Source: Chitinophagaceae bacterium UBA4407 (lineage in GTDB: Bacteria > Bacteroidota > Bacteroidia > Chitinophagales > Chitinophagaceae). Taken from it: a stretch of DNA of 46,635 bases. Below the pieces are notes generated by a model. The model made no database searches. It had not been told where the DNA came from and saw only the letters and a program-made list of their open reading frames with translations. Shown one piece after another: positions 7,537 to 16,436 of the stretch. The position numbers were made by a program, and so were the translations under genes. The stretch lies in NCBI GenBank assembly GCA_002390845.1, contig DGQT01000111.1, forward strand, positions 1 through 46,635, read 5' to 3'. Numbering within the stretch: position 1 is the stretch's first letter; each line of letters begins with the position of its first letter.

Positions 7537-10089
7537 TTATTGTCTTTTATTAGAAACAGCTTGTAAGTCTTTCTGCATGCGGTTTATACGGTCTTCTAAT
7601 TTTTCAGACGAAAGGTTGTTCCTGCTTAATCCGTCTGCAATAATCGGGAAGGAGAGCGGTGTTAATTTTTCAGGGAAAGTAATTACAATGCTGCTGTTTT
7701 GTATGCGCTGCAATGCATTACGCAACCGTACTTCTTCCATCTGCTGATCCAGTACCTCCTGGTTTGCCTGCCTTAATAATAAATTATTAGGGTCATATTC
7801 CCTGAACACTTTAAACAGCAACGAAGCTGAAGATTGTAAATGCCGCGCCTTTTTTTGCTCGCCGGGAAAGCCCTGGAATATTAACCCACCAATCACGGCA
7901 ATATCCCTGAACTTTCGCGCCGCCATTTCTACAGAGTTTACGCTCCGCTGAATATCTGCCAGTAAATTTTCTGTGGTAAAAAGATCGTGCGCATTGGTAT
8001 CATCAACAGGTATTGGCTTGTCACTCAGCAGTTCAAAACCATAATCATTCATAGCGATTGAAAAAGTGATGGGCATTATTTTACCAATGCGGTAAGCCAT
8101 AACAGCACTCATGGCTTCGTGTACCTGGCGGCCTTCAAAAGGATATACCAATAAGTGAAAGCCGTCTTTATCTTCTAAATGTTCTATTAGTAATTCGTTT
8201 GAATGTGGTATATGTGAGAGTTCTTTTTGAAGGCTGAACAATGGCTCCAGCGCTTTTAGTTCAGGCTCATCAAGATCATTATCAGCAATCTTATTAAATG
8301 TTTGCCGCAGCATGTGACCCAGGTTGGCTGTAAGGCTCATGCGGCCACCCATCCAGCTTGGCACCAAAGATTTTTTTGCCTTGGATTTGCGTACAAACGC
8401 AGTCATATCTTTTATTGAAACAAGCTCTAAATTATTGCCCGCAAAAGTAAACACATCTCCCGGCTCTAACCTGCTGATAAAATACTCTTCAATTACACCA
8501 AGATAACCGCCTGTAAGGAATTTTACTTTTATCATGGCATCACTTACAATGGTACCAATATGCATGCGGTGGCGCATGGCTATACGCCTGTTACGTATAA
8601 AATACAAACCATTTTCTACCTCTACTTTCTTGTATTCATCGTATTGCGCCAATGCTTTGCCGCCGGTTGTTATATGGAGTAATACTTCTTCCCATTCAGC
8701 TTCAGTAATATCTGAAAAGCACCAGGTAGACTTTACTTCTTCTAAAATCTCTGGTGGCCTGAAACCCCCGCCTACAGCCAGTGTACACAGGTATTGTATC
8801 AGCACGTCAAAACAAAGGATCATCGGTTCGCGGCTTTCAATTACCTGTTCTTTCATGGCTTGTTTTAAAGCAGCAGCTTCTACCAGTTCTAGTGAATGTG
8901 TAGGTAAAAAATGAATCTTGCTTGTATCGCCGGGCTGATGACCACTTCGACCTGCACGCTGCAAAAAACGCGACACTCCTTTGGGCGAACCAACCTGAAT
9001 TACTGTATCTACCGGGCGAAAATCCACACCCAGATCCAGGCTGGCAGTGCAAACAACGGCTTTTAGTTTTTGGGTATGTAACGCATCTTCTACCCACAAC
9101 CGCAGATCCTGTTCTATACTGCCATGATGCAGTGCAATTACACCGGCAAAATGTGGTGCAATATCTAAGAGCGTTTGATACCAGCGTTCGCTCATGCCGC
9201 GGGTATTGATGAATATTAAAGTGGTGTTGCTGGCCTCGATGATGGGTACAACTTCCGCTGCCAACCTGATACCCAGATGCCCCGCCCAAGGATACTTTTC
9301 TATCTCAGGTGGAATTACAGAATACACTTCTGTTTTTTTGCTGAGATCGGCTTTTACAATTATGTGCTCTTCAGCAGAATGTTGTAAGGTGAGCGGTGCA
9401 AGCAATACATCTCTTGCTTCTTTCAGGTTGCCAATGGTTGCCGATATACCCCAGAGCGAGAGCGTTTGTAGTTTGTGTTTTTTAGTTTGAAGTTTTGGGT
9501 TGCTGTCAACCGTTATCTGTTCATTGTTCATTACACCAATAATACGGCTCACCGCGAGTTCTACCTGCACGCCGCGTTTGCTGCCGAGCAGTTCGTGCCA
9601 TTCATCTACAGCAATTATTTTAAGCGTTTTAAATGTATTTGGATAATCTTTTTGCGCCAGCAGCAAGTGCAGGCTTTCGGGGGTTATCAGCAATATTTCA
9701 GGCATACTGCGTTTCTGTTTCTGACGTTCAGTAATGGGTGTGTCGCCGTTACGAATAGCAACTTTCCATTGCATGCCCAACTCTAAAATTACCTCTTCCA
9801 TAGCACGGGCAATATCTTTTGCCAATGCCCGCAGTGGTGTAACCCAAAGCAGTTGCAGCCCGTTATTTTTTTTGGTTTTATAATCAGCAGAATGTTCGTT
9901 AATAAAATAAATCAGTGAACCTAAAAAAACAGAGAATGTTTTACCACAGCCCGTAGGCGCATTTACCAGCCCGCTTTTGCCATTGGCAATATGCTGCCAG
10001 GTCTCTTTTTGAAACTCAAACGGTGCAAGATTCTTAGAAGCAAACCATTTATCAATAATCTTATATCCAAAACTGTTCTCAAGCTTCAT
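7537..10089 (-). CDS. Lhr-like DEXH box DNA helicase (ligase-associated type)
   Basis: Superfamily 2 helicase of 850 residues. It begins KWFASKNLAPFEFQKETW, followed by motif I NAPTGCGKT, Ia TPLRALAKD, motif II DEWHEL, motif III SATIG, and QRAGRSGH (motif VI). The long C-terminal Lhr-type winged-helix/beta region follows. The N-terminus and length match the family usually called ligase-associated DNA damage response DEXH helicase, which normally clusters with an ATP-dependent DNA ligase, a metallophosphoesterase and an exonuclease. None of those is in this window, so the gene is either detached or has diverged. Complete elements c and d flank it on both sides. Confidence 0.88.
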   Translation of the reverse strand: MKLENSFGYKIIDKWFASKNLAPFEFQKETWQHIANGKSGLVNAPTGCGKTFSVFLGSLIYFINEHSADYKTKKNNGLQLLWVTPLRALAKDIARAMEEVILELGMQWKVAIRNGDTPITERQKQKRSMPEILLITPESLHLLLAQKDYPNTFKTLKIIAVDEWHELLGSKRGVQVELAVSRIIGVMNNEQITVDSNPKLQTKKHKLQTLSLWGISATIGNLKEARDVLLAPLTLQHSAEEHIIVKADLSKKTEVYSVIPPEIEKYPWAGHLGIRLAAEVVPIIEASNTTLIFINTRGMSERWYQTLLDIAPHFAGVIALHHGSIEQDLRLWVEDALHTQKLKAVVCTASLDLGVDFRPVDTVIQVGSPKGVSRFLQRAGRSGHQPGDTSKIHFLPTHSLELVEAAALKQAMKEQVIESREPMILCFDVLIQYLCTLAVGGGFRPPEILEEVKSTWCFSDITEAEWEEVLLHITTGGKALAQYDEYKKVEVENGLYFIRNRRIAMRHRMHIGTIVSDAMIKVKFLTGGYLGVIEEYFISRLEPGDVFTFAGNNLELVSIKDMTAFVRKSKAKKSLVPSWMGGRMSLTANLGHMLRQTFNKIADNDLDEPELKALEPLFSLQKELSHIPHSNELLIEHLEDKDGFHLLVYPFEGRQVHEAMSAVMAYRIGKIMPITFSIAMNDYGFELLSDKPIPVDDTNAHDLFTTENLLADIQRSVNSVEMAARKFRDIAVIGGLIFQGFPGEQKKARHLQSSASLLFKVFREYDPNNLLLRQANQEVLDQQMEEVRLRNALQRIQNSSIVITFPEKLTPLSFPIIADGLSRNNLSSEKLEDRINRMQKDLQAVSNKRQ

Positions 10090-10172
10090 TTGAAAAAAGT
10101 AAAATGTAAAATTGAAATCTCACGGTACACAATGTACCAAACTGGAAACTACAAACTGAAAACTTCTTTTGT

Positions 10173-10389
10173 TCCCGGCAGTAGTGCAAATATGATGCTT
10201 CTGTTGCGTCGCACACTGCACCTTTCTACTTTTAATTCAGCAGGTGGCTGCGGGTGCTGATTTTATAATTACAATCAAACGAGCCAGGCAAAATAACAGC
10301 AAGCTTGCATTGGGTGCTGAATAGAATTGTTGCTGGTGCAGTGTGCGACGCAAGAGAAGCCTCATAGTATTTCAATAGCCCGGCTCATA
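10173..10389. repeat. Inverted-arm intergenic element d (complete, perfect arms)
   Basis: Left core TTGCGTCGCACACTGCACC (10204-10222) is the exact reverse complement of the right core GGTGCAGTGTGCGACGCAA (10335-10353). Both arms have GCACC where other copies have TTGTAC, so the change is matched. Outer ends CCCGGC (10174-10179) and GCCCGGCTCAT (10378-10388). Confidence 0.9.
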
Positions 10390-10441
10390 AATTTTATTGA
10401 ATCTTTTGATTTGCTTAAAGCATTTGAAAAAAATATGTGCC

Positions 10442-10449
10442 TACATTTG
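10442..10449 (+). promoter_or_regulatory. -7 box for the FGE-like lipoprotein gene
   Basis: TACATTTG matches TAnnTTTG exactly and lies 19 bases before the ATG. A TTTG at 10423-10426 could be the -33 element, though the spacing (15) is short. Confidence 0.55.
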
Positions 10450-10468
10450 AATTTGTAAAAAAAGATTT

Positions 10469-11614
10469 ATGAAAAATGGCCGCTTGGTTAATTGTATTAC
10501 GGGAAGTTTAATAATGTTTATCGTTGCGTGTAACCAGAACGAAAAGGATGCAGAAGCCACAGCTGCAGCAGATACCCTGAATAAAAAAGATACTTCTGCA
10601 GTTGATTGCCATACGGTTCCTTCACGGTTTCATACTGTAAAAGACTCTTTGCAGGAAATTTCTACGGTGTCTAATACAGGAACAGATGGAATGGTGGCAA
10701 TACCTGGCGGTACTTTTATGATGGGTGGCGACAACAGCCAGGCGGGCAAAGATGAATACCCAAAACATAAAGTAACTATCAGCCCGTTTTATATGGATGC
10801 CACAGAAGTTACCAATGCGCAGTTTGCCGCTTTTGTAAAAGCAACCGGTTATATTACTACAGCTGAAATAAAACCCAAGTGGGAAGATATTCAGAAACAG
10901 GTACCCCCCGGTACGCCTAAGCCGCCGGATGATCAGTTGGTAGCGGCATCGCTGGTATTCAGACAGGCATCGCAGCCAATTACTTTAGAAGACGTTGGGC
11001 AGTGGTGGGAGTGGACACCCGGAGCTAACTGGAAGCACCCCGAAGGCCCTGGCAGCAACATAGAGGGCAAGGAGAATTACCCAGTTGTACAGGTGTCTTG
11101 GGACGATGCTGTGGCTTATTGCAAGTGGGCAGGCAAAAGGTTGCCCACCGAAGCAGAATTTGAATTTGCTTCACGGGGCGGTTTGGTTAACAATATTTAT
11201 TCCTGGGGTAACGAGCCTGTTGACCAGGGCGCAGTAAAATGCAATTCATGGCAGGGGCAGTTCCCCAATAAAAACACGGGGAGGGATGGCTTTCAAGGTG
11301 CAGCTCCTGTAAAGTCTTTTAAGCCCAACGGGTATGGTTTGTTTGATATGTCGGGTAATGTTTGGGAGTGGTGCAGCGATTGGTATGATTATAATTATTA
11401 TGCCACGATTAAAGATGGCGCAGTAAACCCGAAAGGCCCCGCAAAAAGTTATGACCCTGATGAACCCTATACTCCAAAACATTCTGTGCGTGGTGGCTCT
11501 TTTCTTTGTAACGACAGCTATTGCAGCGGCTACCGTGCAGCCCGCAGAATGAAAAGCAGCCCTGATACAGGTATGGAACATACGGGTTTTCGCTGCGTGA
11601 AAGATGCGAAATAG
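10469..11614 (+). CDS. Lipoprotein of the formylglycine-generating enzyme (SUMF1) family
   Basis: The 381-residue protein has a lipoprotein signal (hydrophobic run to IVAC, Cys21) and an FGE-sulfatase domain from about residue 70 to the end: PGGTFMMGGD, VTISPFYMDATEVTNAQFAAF, PVVQVSWDDAVAYCKWAGKRLPTEAEFEFASRGG, SGNVWEWCSDW and a C-terminal HTGFRC. The catalytic region reads GGSFLCNDSYCSGYRAARR, so both active-site cysteines of true FGE (Cys-x4-Cys, here Cys347 and Cys352) are present. True FGE oxidises a cysteine of sulfatases to formylglycine. Most Bacteroidota paralogues lack these cysteines, so this copy may be active, acting outside the inner membrane. No sulfatase gene is in the window. 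Confidence 0.88.
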   Translation: MKNGRLVNCITGSLIMFIVACNQNEKDAEATAAADTLNKKDTSAVDCHTVPSRFHTVKDSLQEISTVSNTGTDGMVAIPGGTFMMGGDNSQAGKDEYPKHKVTISPFYMDATEVTNAQFAAFVKATGYITTAEIKPKWEDIQKQVPPGTPKPPDDQLVAASLVFRQASQPITLEDVGQWWEWTPGANWKHPEGPGSNIEGKENYPVVQVSWDDAVAYCKWAGKRLPTEAEFEFASRGGLVNNIYSWGNEPVDQGAVKCNSWQGQFPNKNTGRDGFQGAAPVKSFKPNGYGLFDMSGNVWEWCSDWYDYNYYATIKDGAVNPKGPAKSYDPDEPYTPKHSVRGGSFLCNDSYCSGYRAARRMKSSPDTGMEHTGFRCVKDAK

Positions 11615-11661
11615 AAATCGCTGTTGATGATGAACTGTAAGAAATAAACTATTTTTTTCAA

Positions 11662-11726
11662 CAAAAGCAAGGAATCTTTTTATATAAGCGATAGCTTGTA
11701 TTTTTTGATCCTTGCTTTTGTTTTTC
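11662..11726 (+). terminator. Terminator after the FGE-like gene
   Basis: CAAAAGCAAGGA (11662-11673) pairs with TCCTTGCTTTTG (11709-11720), followed by TTTTTC. The loop of 35 bases is long but the 12-bp stem is perfect. Confidence 0.65.
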
Positions 11727-11801
11727 AATTCAATCTTATTGCACTGAACGCCTGTACAGACGAATGACATCGTGAACTTTTACCGCCTTAGTTCGAACTT
11801 T

Positions 11802-12077
11802 TTATTTACCAAGATAAGTACCATCGGATGCGTAACGGGCCGTATCTTTTTTCCCATTTAAAATAAAAGTGACCTGGTAAACATTTTCTCCTTTTCTTGC
11901 CCATTTTACAGTTGTGGCTCCGGGAAACATTGCATTATAAGCGTCAACGGCTGGCTGTGGAATTGTTCTGGGCCTTTGCGATGGATCATTAGCTGTGATA
12001 GTAGTAGTGGTAAATGGTTTTGCATTTAAAGAGCATACTGAAACCAGCAGGGCTGCTGCAAGAATGATTTTTTTCAT
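11802..12077 (-). CDS. Small secreted PepSY-like protein
   Basis: A 91-residue protein with a Sec signal peptide (MKKIILAAALLVSVCSLNA, cleavage after Ala19 likely). The mature part holds one PepSY-like unit: QPAVDAYNAMFPGATTVKWARKGENVYQVTFILNGKKDTARYASDGTYLGK. The F(P)xAxxVxW...YxVxFxxNGxxxxxxYxxDG pattern is that of the PF11396-type periplasmic proteins common in Bacteroidota. Role is unknown. The convergent terminator hairpin of the FGE-like gene lies between them. Start chosen at the signal-peptide methionine. Confidence 0.75.
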   Translation of the reverse strand: MKKIILAAALLVSVCSLNAKPFTTTTITANDPSQRPRTIPQPAVDAYNAMFPGATTVKWARKGENVYQVTFILNGKKDTARYASDGTYLGK

Positions 12078-12240
12078 TTTTTTATTTTTTAATATTTACT
12101 GAATGTGGCAGGTTGTATTTTTTGCAACCTTTAGTAAGCCGTTATTATATTTTAGTAGCAGCAGATATTTATTTTGTAACCGGTATTCTTTTTTATTTTT
12201 TAGTTCAACAACTTTTGTATTAAGCAACCTTTGCTTCTAT

Positions 12241-12330
12241 AAAAGCTCATTAATGCTATGAGGTAAAGTGTGCGACCCCGAGTTCCGCTTTGCTTGTCGG
12301 GTCTGGCGCAACGAAAGCTCAATAGATATA
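12241..12330 (-). repeat. Degenerate right arm e, interrupted core
   Basis: AGTGTGCGAC (12267-12276) and GCGCAACGAAAGCTCAATAG (12307-12326) are two halves of a right-arm core split by about 30 bases. The inserted piece is itself hairpin-forming (GACCC with GGGTC at 12298-12302). Confidence 0.5.
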
Positions 12331-12468
12331 ATGCAGTATGGTACAAAATTGCATTTACTTTTATCGGATTAAGTTTATAGTGAATATTTATTGTCAAAAA
12401 ACTGATATTTGAGGAACCAAACAACATCTTGCCACCAAAACCATTCTGCATAAGGCAGATCCATCAAC

Positions 12469-13740
12469 ATGAAAGATTTTAATACCGTAAAAATCAATTT
12501 TAAAGGGGGGATTATTAATCCCAATGATCTCTATAATATTCTACTGGCAGCATCAAAATTTGGGGTACACTACGTAAGATTTGGTTTACGACAGCAACTT
12601 TTATTTGATGTGGAAATCGAGGAAACGGATAATATGAGCGCAGAATTTGAAGCACTTGGTATTAGCTTCGAAATAAATGAAGAGTCATTCCCCAATATCA
12701 TAAGCTCTTATCCGGCTGAAGAAATCTTTATCAATACATGGCTTAATGAAACAGTGTACAAAGAAATTTTTGAATCGATCAGTTATACGCACACTTTAAA
12801 GATAAATATTAGCGATAGCAACCAGAGTTTTACGCCACTGCTTACGGGCAATATCAATTGGGTAGCTTCACCTGATGAGCCACATTTCTGGCATTTGTTT
12901 ATCCGCTTTCCAAAAACAAATATTGTGTATGAATGGAGCGACGTATTTCATACAAAAGATTTGGCAGGTATGTCGTTACTTGTTGAGGAAACCATCCTGC
13001 AAAATGCTGAAAAATTCTACGACAATATTGAAGCCAGCGGCGATGAGTTGTATGCAACAATAAGTACGGATAAATTCAAAACCAAACCAGCTGCTGCACC
13101 AGTGGCACTGCCTGCTTTCAGAATTCCTTATTATGAAGGATTGAACCGATATAATGATAAATACTGGCTGGGAATTTACCGGAGAGATGAATTATTCAGA
13201 ATAAAATTTTTAAAAGAGATCTGCCAGCTTTGTATACAAACCGGGGCAGTTCAATTGTGCTCTACCCCTTGGAAAACCATTATTATAAAAGGCATTGAAG
13301 AAAAAAACAGGAAAGAATGGGTTTACCTGTTGGATAAATACCAGATCAATGTGCGCCATGCTGCCAATGAACTCAACTTTCAGGTAGAAGATAACAGCCT
13401 GGCTGCTTTAAAACTTAAACAGCATTTGGTAAAATATCTTAACGACGATGATACAAGAACATTTGGTGTTTGTATCGGTATAAAAACACGCAGAAAAAGT
13501 GAAGTGTTCAGCAGTATATTGGTAAGGCGCAAACCATTTTTCAGGATTGGTAAATGGGGCTTCTTTTTTACCTATGATATTCTATGTGCAAAAGACTATA
13601 ACCCTAATGAACGTACCGATTTTATATACAGCAGTGGTAACCCAAAGTTTGTACTGGCAGAGCAATTGCGCCGTGCAGTGCTTTCTTTTTACCAGCAGCC
13701 TTCACGAAGTGAAACCATACAAAGCGAAACTGAAGTTTAG
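12469..13740 (+). CDS. Sulfite/nitrite reductase-like half-domain protein (no Fe-S/siroheme cysteines)
   Basis: The N-terminus (FKGGIINPNDLYNILLAASKFGVHYVRFGLRQQLLFDVEI, residues 11-50) follows the ferredoxin-like half-domain pattern of sulfite and nitrite reductases, in which GG..sp.dL..l...a...g...r.t.rQ precedes the cofactor. A second similar unit starts near 228 (NDKYWLGIYRRDELFRIKFLKEIC...). The CxxxxxC and CxxxC cysteines that bind siroheme and 4Fe-4S are not present, so catalysis is doubtful. From memory, longer Bacteroidota relatives end in a rubredoxin domain with two CxxC pairs; this 423-residue protein ends without one. Role unknown, possibly electron transfer or scaffolding. A terminator follows. 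Confidence 0.55.
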   Translation: MKDFNTVKINFKGGIINPNDLYNILLAASKFGVHYVRFGLRQQLLFDVEIEETDNMSAEFEALGISFEINEESFPNIISSYPAEEIFINTWLNETVYKEIFESISYTHTLKINISDSNQSFTPLLTGNINWVASPDEPHFWHLFIRFPKTNIVYEWSDVFHTKDLAGMSLLVEETILQNAEKFYDNIEASGDELYATISTDKFKTKPAAAPVALPAFRIPYYEGLNRYNDKYWLGIYRRDELFRIKFLKEICQLCIQTGAVQLCSTPWKTIIIKGIEEKNRKEWVYLLDKYQINVRHAANELNFQVEDNSLAALKLKQHLVKYLNDDDTRTFGVCIGIKTRRKSEVFSSILVRRKPFFRIGKWGFFFTYDILCAKDYNPNERTDFIYSSGNPKFVLAEQLRRAVLSFYQQPSRSETIQSETEV

Positions 13741-13765
13741 AAGTTTTAAGTAACTTTTTTTATTG

Positions 13766-13801
13766 CAAAAGCAGGACTGTCTTGGCCCTGCTTTTGTTTT
13801 T
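13766..13801 (+). terminator. Rho-independent terminator
   Basis: CAAAAGCAGG (13766-13775) and CCTGCTTTTG (13787-13796) form a perfect 10-bp stem with an 11-base loop and a TTTTT tail, 25 bases after the stop at 13740. Confidence 0.85.
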
Positions 13802-13807
13802 CATTAT

Positions 13808-14078
13808 TGCTTTACTTCCCTAAAGCATTTGCACCAGGCATAATGCTAATTTTATTTCTATATCGCTCAAAGAACAATTCAAACTGAAGATGTACATCCA
13901 CACCATCATGCTTCAGCAAATCAACTAAAATAAAGCATCGTTATTCAAAAATGAATTGGCTTTTTCGGGTAGACTCAATCAAAAGAGTATCAAAAAAATG
14001 GCTTAAACATTATATAACCAAAGGCATTGAATCCAAATTTTTGCAGTAGGATTTTTTTGAACCCGCAGTAGATTTTTA
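13808..14078 (-). other. Intergenic stretch with a possible coding remnant
   Basis: No convincing intact gene. On the minus strand 13819-13935 reads as 38 open codons ending in SIMPGANALGK and a stop, preceded in the same frame by an in-frame TAA and about 20 more sense codons. It may be the eroded end of an old gene, but I recognise no family and chance is possible. Confidence 0.2.
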
Positions 14079-14079
14079 T

Positions 14080-14128
14080 GGTATCGTTCCTTGCGTCGCA
14101 CACTTGTACTGCAGAATATAACTGAGCT
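14080..14128 (+). repeat. Solo left arm f
   Basis: Core CTTGCGTCGCACACTTGTAC at 14090-14109, preceded by ATGGTATCGTTC and followed by TGCAGAATATAACTGAGCTTT. Confidence 0.8.
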
Positions 14129-14381
14129 TTTAACCGCCAATACATCCAACTGCAAAAATCTCCGTTGAAGGATTATCAGTGCAAAAGCATGGAAGTAAAA
14201 GGCGTAAAGCCATTACATCCACTGTACATGCTTCCTTTGAAAAGGAATAAAAAGCGCTCCAGGCAATTTTTGCTCTGTAAATGGTTCTATAAAATCAATT
14301 TAACTGTTCTCGATCCGCCTCTTTTTATAACCAACCCGCGATATTTAAAATTGGTTAACTTCATTTCTTAAATCCCCTTAC
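14129..14381 (+). other. Untranslated stretch upstream of the GH75-like gene
   Basis: A 68-codon open frame (14165-14371) crosses this region, but its composition (many Lys, Arg, Leu; no motif, no signal) does not look coding. I see no other feature, and no clear promoter box. Confidence 0.3.
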
Positions 14382-15110
14382 ATGAAAATTGCATTATTAC
14401 TGAATTGCCTGCTTCTGTTATTTGTTTGTAAATTATACGCTCAAACAACTACAACTACTGCTTCAGGTAAGTTTGTGCTTACCACCAAACTGGCGTTAGA
14501 CCTTGATGGTGCAAAACATGCTTACCACCCCAATAATGAGGGCATTGATAATAATTTAAATGGCGGTATAAGCCAGGCCGAAGCCACACAAAATCATTTT
14601 GCTAAAACAGGCAACAGGGGCTATGGTATTGCCAAAAAATTGTCTGCCGATAAATCCTTCTATGAAGGCTATATTACCCCCGAAGGATATTTTGTTTCTC
14701 AAACTACGGTGTACAACAAAACAAAAGCTGAGGGAGATCCTGACCGTTATGCCGATGCTGAAACCGTTCCCTACATTGCTATAAGCCCGGGCTGGAAGCA
14801 GAAAGGAATAAAACTGGGCGATATAGCGTATGTAATAAATGTTGATAATGGGAAAGAGTTTGCTGCAATTTTTGCAGATGCAAGAAATAACGATAATGAA
14901 ATTGAAATATCGCTGGCACTTGCAAATGGTTTAGAAATACCTGTATCAACAAAAATGGGAAAGTCTTATGATGGCACTAAAACCATTAAGCGATATGTGG
15001 GCATTAAAAACAGTCGGTTAAAGATATTTTATTTTGTGCGCAGCGGAGACGGGACAGGTAAAACACCGGAAGAAATTCAAACACTGGGTAAGAAATTAAT
15101 GGGTAAATAG
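14382..15110 (+). CDS. Secreted GH75-like (chitosanase family) protein
   Basis: A 242-residue protein with a Sec signal peptide (MKIALLLNCLLLLFVCKLYAQ, cut near residue 20-21). The mature domain begins FVLTTKLALDLDGAKHAYHPNNEG and contains DRYADAETVPYIAISPGW (about 121-138), KLGDIAYVINVDNGKEFAAIFADA and NDNEIEISLALANGLEIP. The D/E-containing YADAETVPYIAI strand, the GD...V loop and the EISLALA segment resemble the fungal-type chitosanase family GH75, where an Asp and a Glu are catalytic. If correct it hydrolyses chitosan or a related glycan outside the cell. The match is from memory and moderate. Repeat arms f and g lie on either side. Confidence 0.55.
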   Translation: MKIALLLNCLLLLFVCKLYAQTTTTTASGKFVLTTKLALDLDGAKHAYHPNNEGIDNNLNGGISQAEATQNHFAKTGNRGYGIAKKLSADKSFYEGYITPEGYFVSQTTVYNKTKAEGDPDRYADAETVPYIAISPGWKQKGIKLGDIAYVINVDNGKEFAAIFADARNNDNEIEISLALANGLEIPVSTKMGKSYDGTKTIKRYVGIKNSRLKIFYFVRSGDGTGKTPEEIQTLGKKLMGK

Positions 15111-15208
15111 TTTCAGGCTCATTTTGTATGGGAGCGGGTCTTCACTTCTCGTTATTCAAAATGATGAGTACAATTAATATAGCCAACGTAATTGCCGCAT
15201 GATTTTCA

Positions 15209-15267
15209 GAACGTACAAGTGAGTGACACAACAAAAGCTTCATAGCAATACAAAAGCCTGTAACAAA
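15209..15267 (-). repeat. Solo right arm g (variant core)
   Basis: Core GTACAAGTGAGTGACACAAC at 15213-15232, followed by AAAAGCTTCATAG and an end GCCTGTAACA (15256-15265). Belongs to the GTGTCACTCAC variant. Confidence 0.8.
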
Positions 15268-15272
15268 AATAT

Positions 15273-15315
15273 CCCTCTGCTTTTGTTGGTAAAAAAACAC
15301 AACAACAGCAAAGGG
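15273..15315. terminator. Bidirectional terminator between convergent genes
   Basis: CCCTCTGCTTTTGTTG (15273-15288) pairs at 14 of 16 positions with CAACAACAGCAAAGGG (15300-15315). It lies between the converging 14382 and 16299 genes, with ATTATTTT on the plus side. Confidence 0.65.
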
Positions 15316-15348
15316 ATTATTTTAAGTTTGTAAGTACTTTTTATTCTG

Positions 15349-16299
15349 CTAACCCAACAGCTTGCTTAAATAGTTATAACTGTTGGTAACATTCTGCAAT
15401 GGCTGTGGCGCACCATCCTGCTCTACAAAATAGTATTTCATTCCCGACTCTTTTGCATTTTCGAAAATGCGTTTAAAGTCAACAACGCCGGTGCCTGCTT
15501 CTGCGGGCTGCATGTTGGTTTTGTTCAGGTCTTTTACATGCCACAGCGGGTAACGGCCGGGGTGCAGTTTAAACAATTCAACAGGGTCTTGTTTAGCCTT
15601 GGTGGCCCACGCAAGATCAAGTTCCATTTTTACAAGATCTTTATCTGTATTATTTAAAATATAATCAAAAGGGCGGTTGCCATCAATTGTATCAAATTCT
15701 GTAACGTGGTTATGGTAGGCGAATTGAACGCCGTTCTTTTTGCATGCTTCACCGGCTTTACTAAACACATCCACAGCAGTTTTTATTTCATCCATTGTGC
15801 TTACGGGGATACTTGAACAAACTAAATACCCCAAGCCACCTTCGGCAGCAGCATCTGCCAACTCCTGAAAATTTTCAGTTAAGTTTAAAGACTTGGGAGC
15901 ATCTTTAAGCTTTTCTACATAAGTTTTTATTCTTGCCGAGTCTTCGGCAGTTTTGGCCATTTTCATAATCTGTGCCATTGTAAAAGGCGCACCGCCTACA
16001 TGTGCCGAACGCCAATGCAGGCCTGCATCTTTTACCATAGTGGCAAACTCTTTGGGTTTATAACCATAAAAATTTCCTTTTTGCGATCCTGCACTTTCTA
16101 CTTCCTTGTAACCGATGGCGGCCAGCTTTTGTAAAGTTCCTTTTGCATCGGTAGACATTAAATCACCAAGCGTGTATAGTTGCAGGCCAACAGGCACTGT
16201 TTTTTTTAAAAAGAAATTAGCTTTACCAAGCCCGGGCAACAATAAACCCGATAAAGCAATGGTGCCGGATTGTTGTAAAAATTTTCTTCTTGTGGCCAT
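15349..16299 (-). CDS. Tat-exported sugar phosphate isomerase/epimerase-like protein
   Basis: TIM-barrel protein of the xylose isomerase-like (AP endonuclease 2) superfamily, 316 residues from the ATG at 16299. A longer frame starts at 16371, but the twin-arginine signal MATRRKFLQQSGTIALSGLLLPGLG places the real start here. Barrel motifs include VGLQLYTLGDL, YKEVESAG, WRSAHVGG, FAYHNHVTEF, DLVKMELDLAWATK, WHVKDLNK and YYFVEQDG. The His and Glu/Asp residues in HNH, ELD, HVKD and EQD form the usual metal site. The substrate is unknown, likely a sugar or inositol derivative in the periplasm. This family is abundant in Bacteroidota. Confidence 0.85.
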   Translation of the reverse strand: MATRRKFLQQSGTIALSGLLLPGLGKANFFLKKTVPVGLQLYTLGDLMSTDAKGTLQKLAAIGYKEVESAGSQKGNFYGYKPKEFATMVKDAGLHWRSAHVGGAPFTMAQIMKMAKTAEDSARIKTYVEKLKDAPKSLNLTENFQELADAAAEGGLGYLVCSSIPVSTMDEIKTAVDVFSKAGEACKKNGVQFAYHNHVTEFDTIDGNRPFDYILNNTDKDLVKMELDLAWATKAKQDPVELFKLHPGRYPLWHVKDLNKTNMQPAEAGTGVVDFKRIFENAKESGMKYYFVEQDGAPQPLQNVTNSYNYLSKLLG

Positions 16300-16436
16300 C
16301 GTTATATTTTTTATGTTGAATAATAAAGGTATTGATTTTTGTTGCGCTTGCTCGGTAATATATTTATGCAAGGTTTGTGCATGGGCCCTGAGAGTATTGT
16401 TGTTGGATTGACGTATTTAGCTATTTTACAGGCTTT

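Noticed and set aside
12200..12451. 83-codon minus-strand ORF
   Set aside because: Runs through degenerate repeat arm e and shows no protein-like features.
14165..14371. 68-codon plus-strand ORF before the GH75-like gene
   Set aside because: No motif, signal peptide or balanced composition; reads like random AT-rich sequence.
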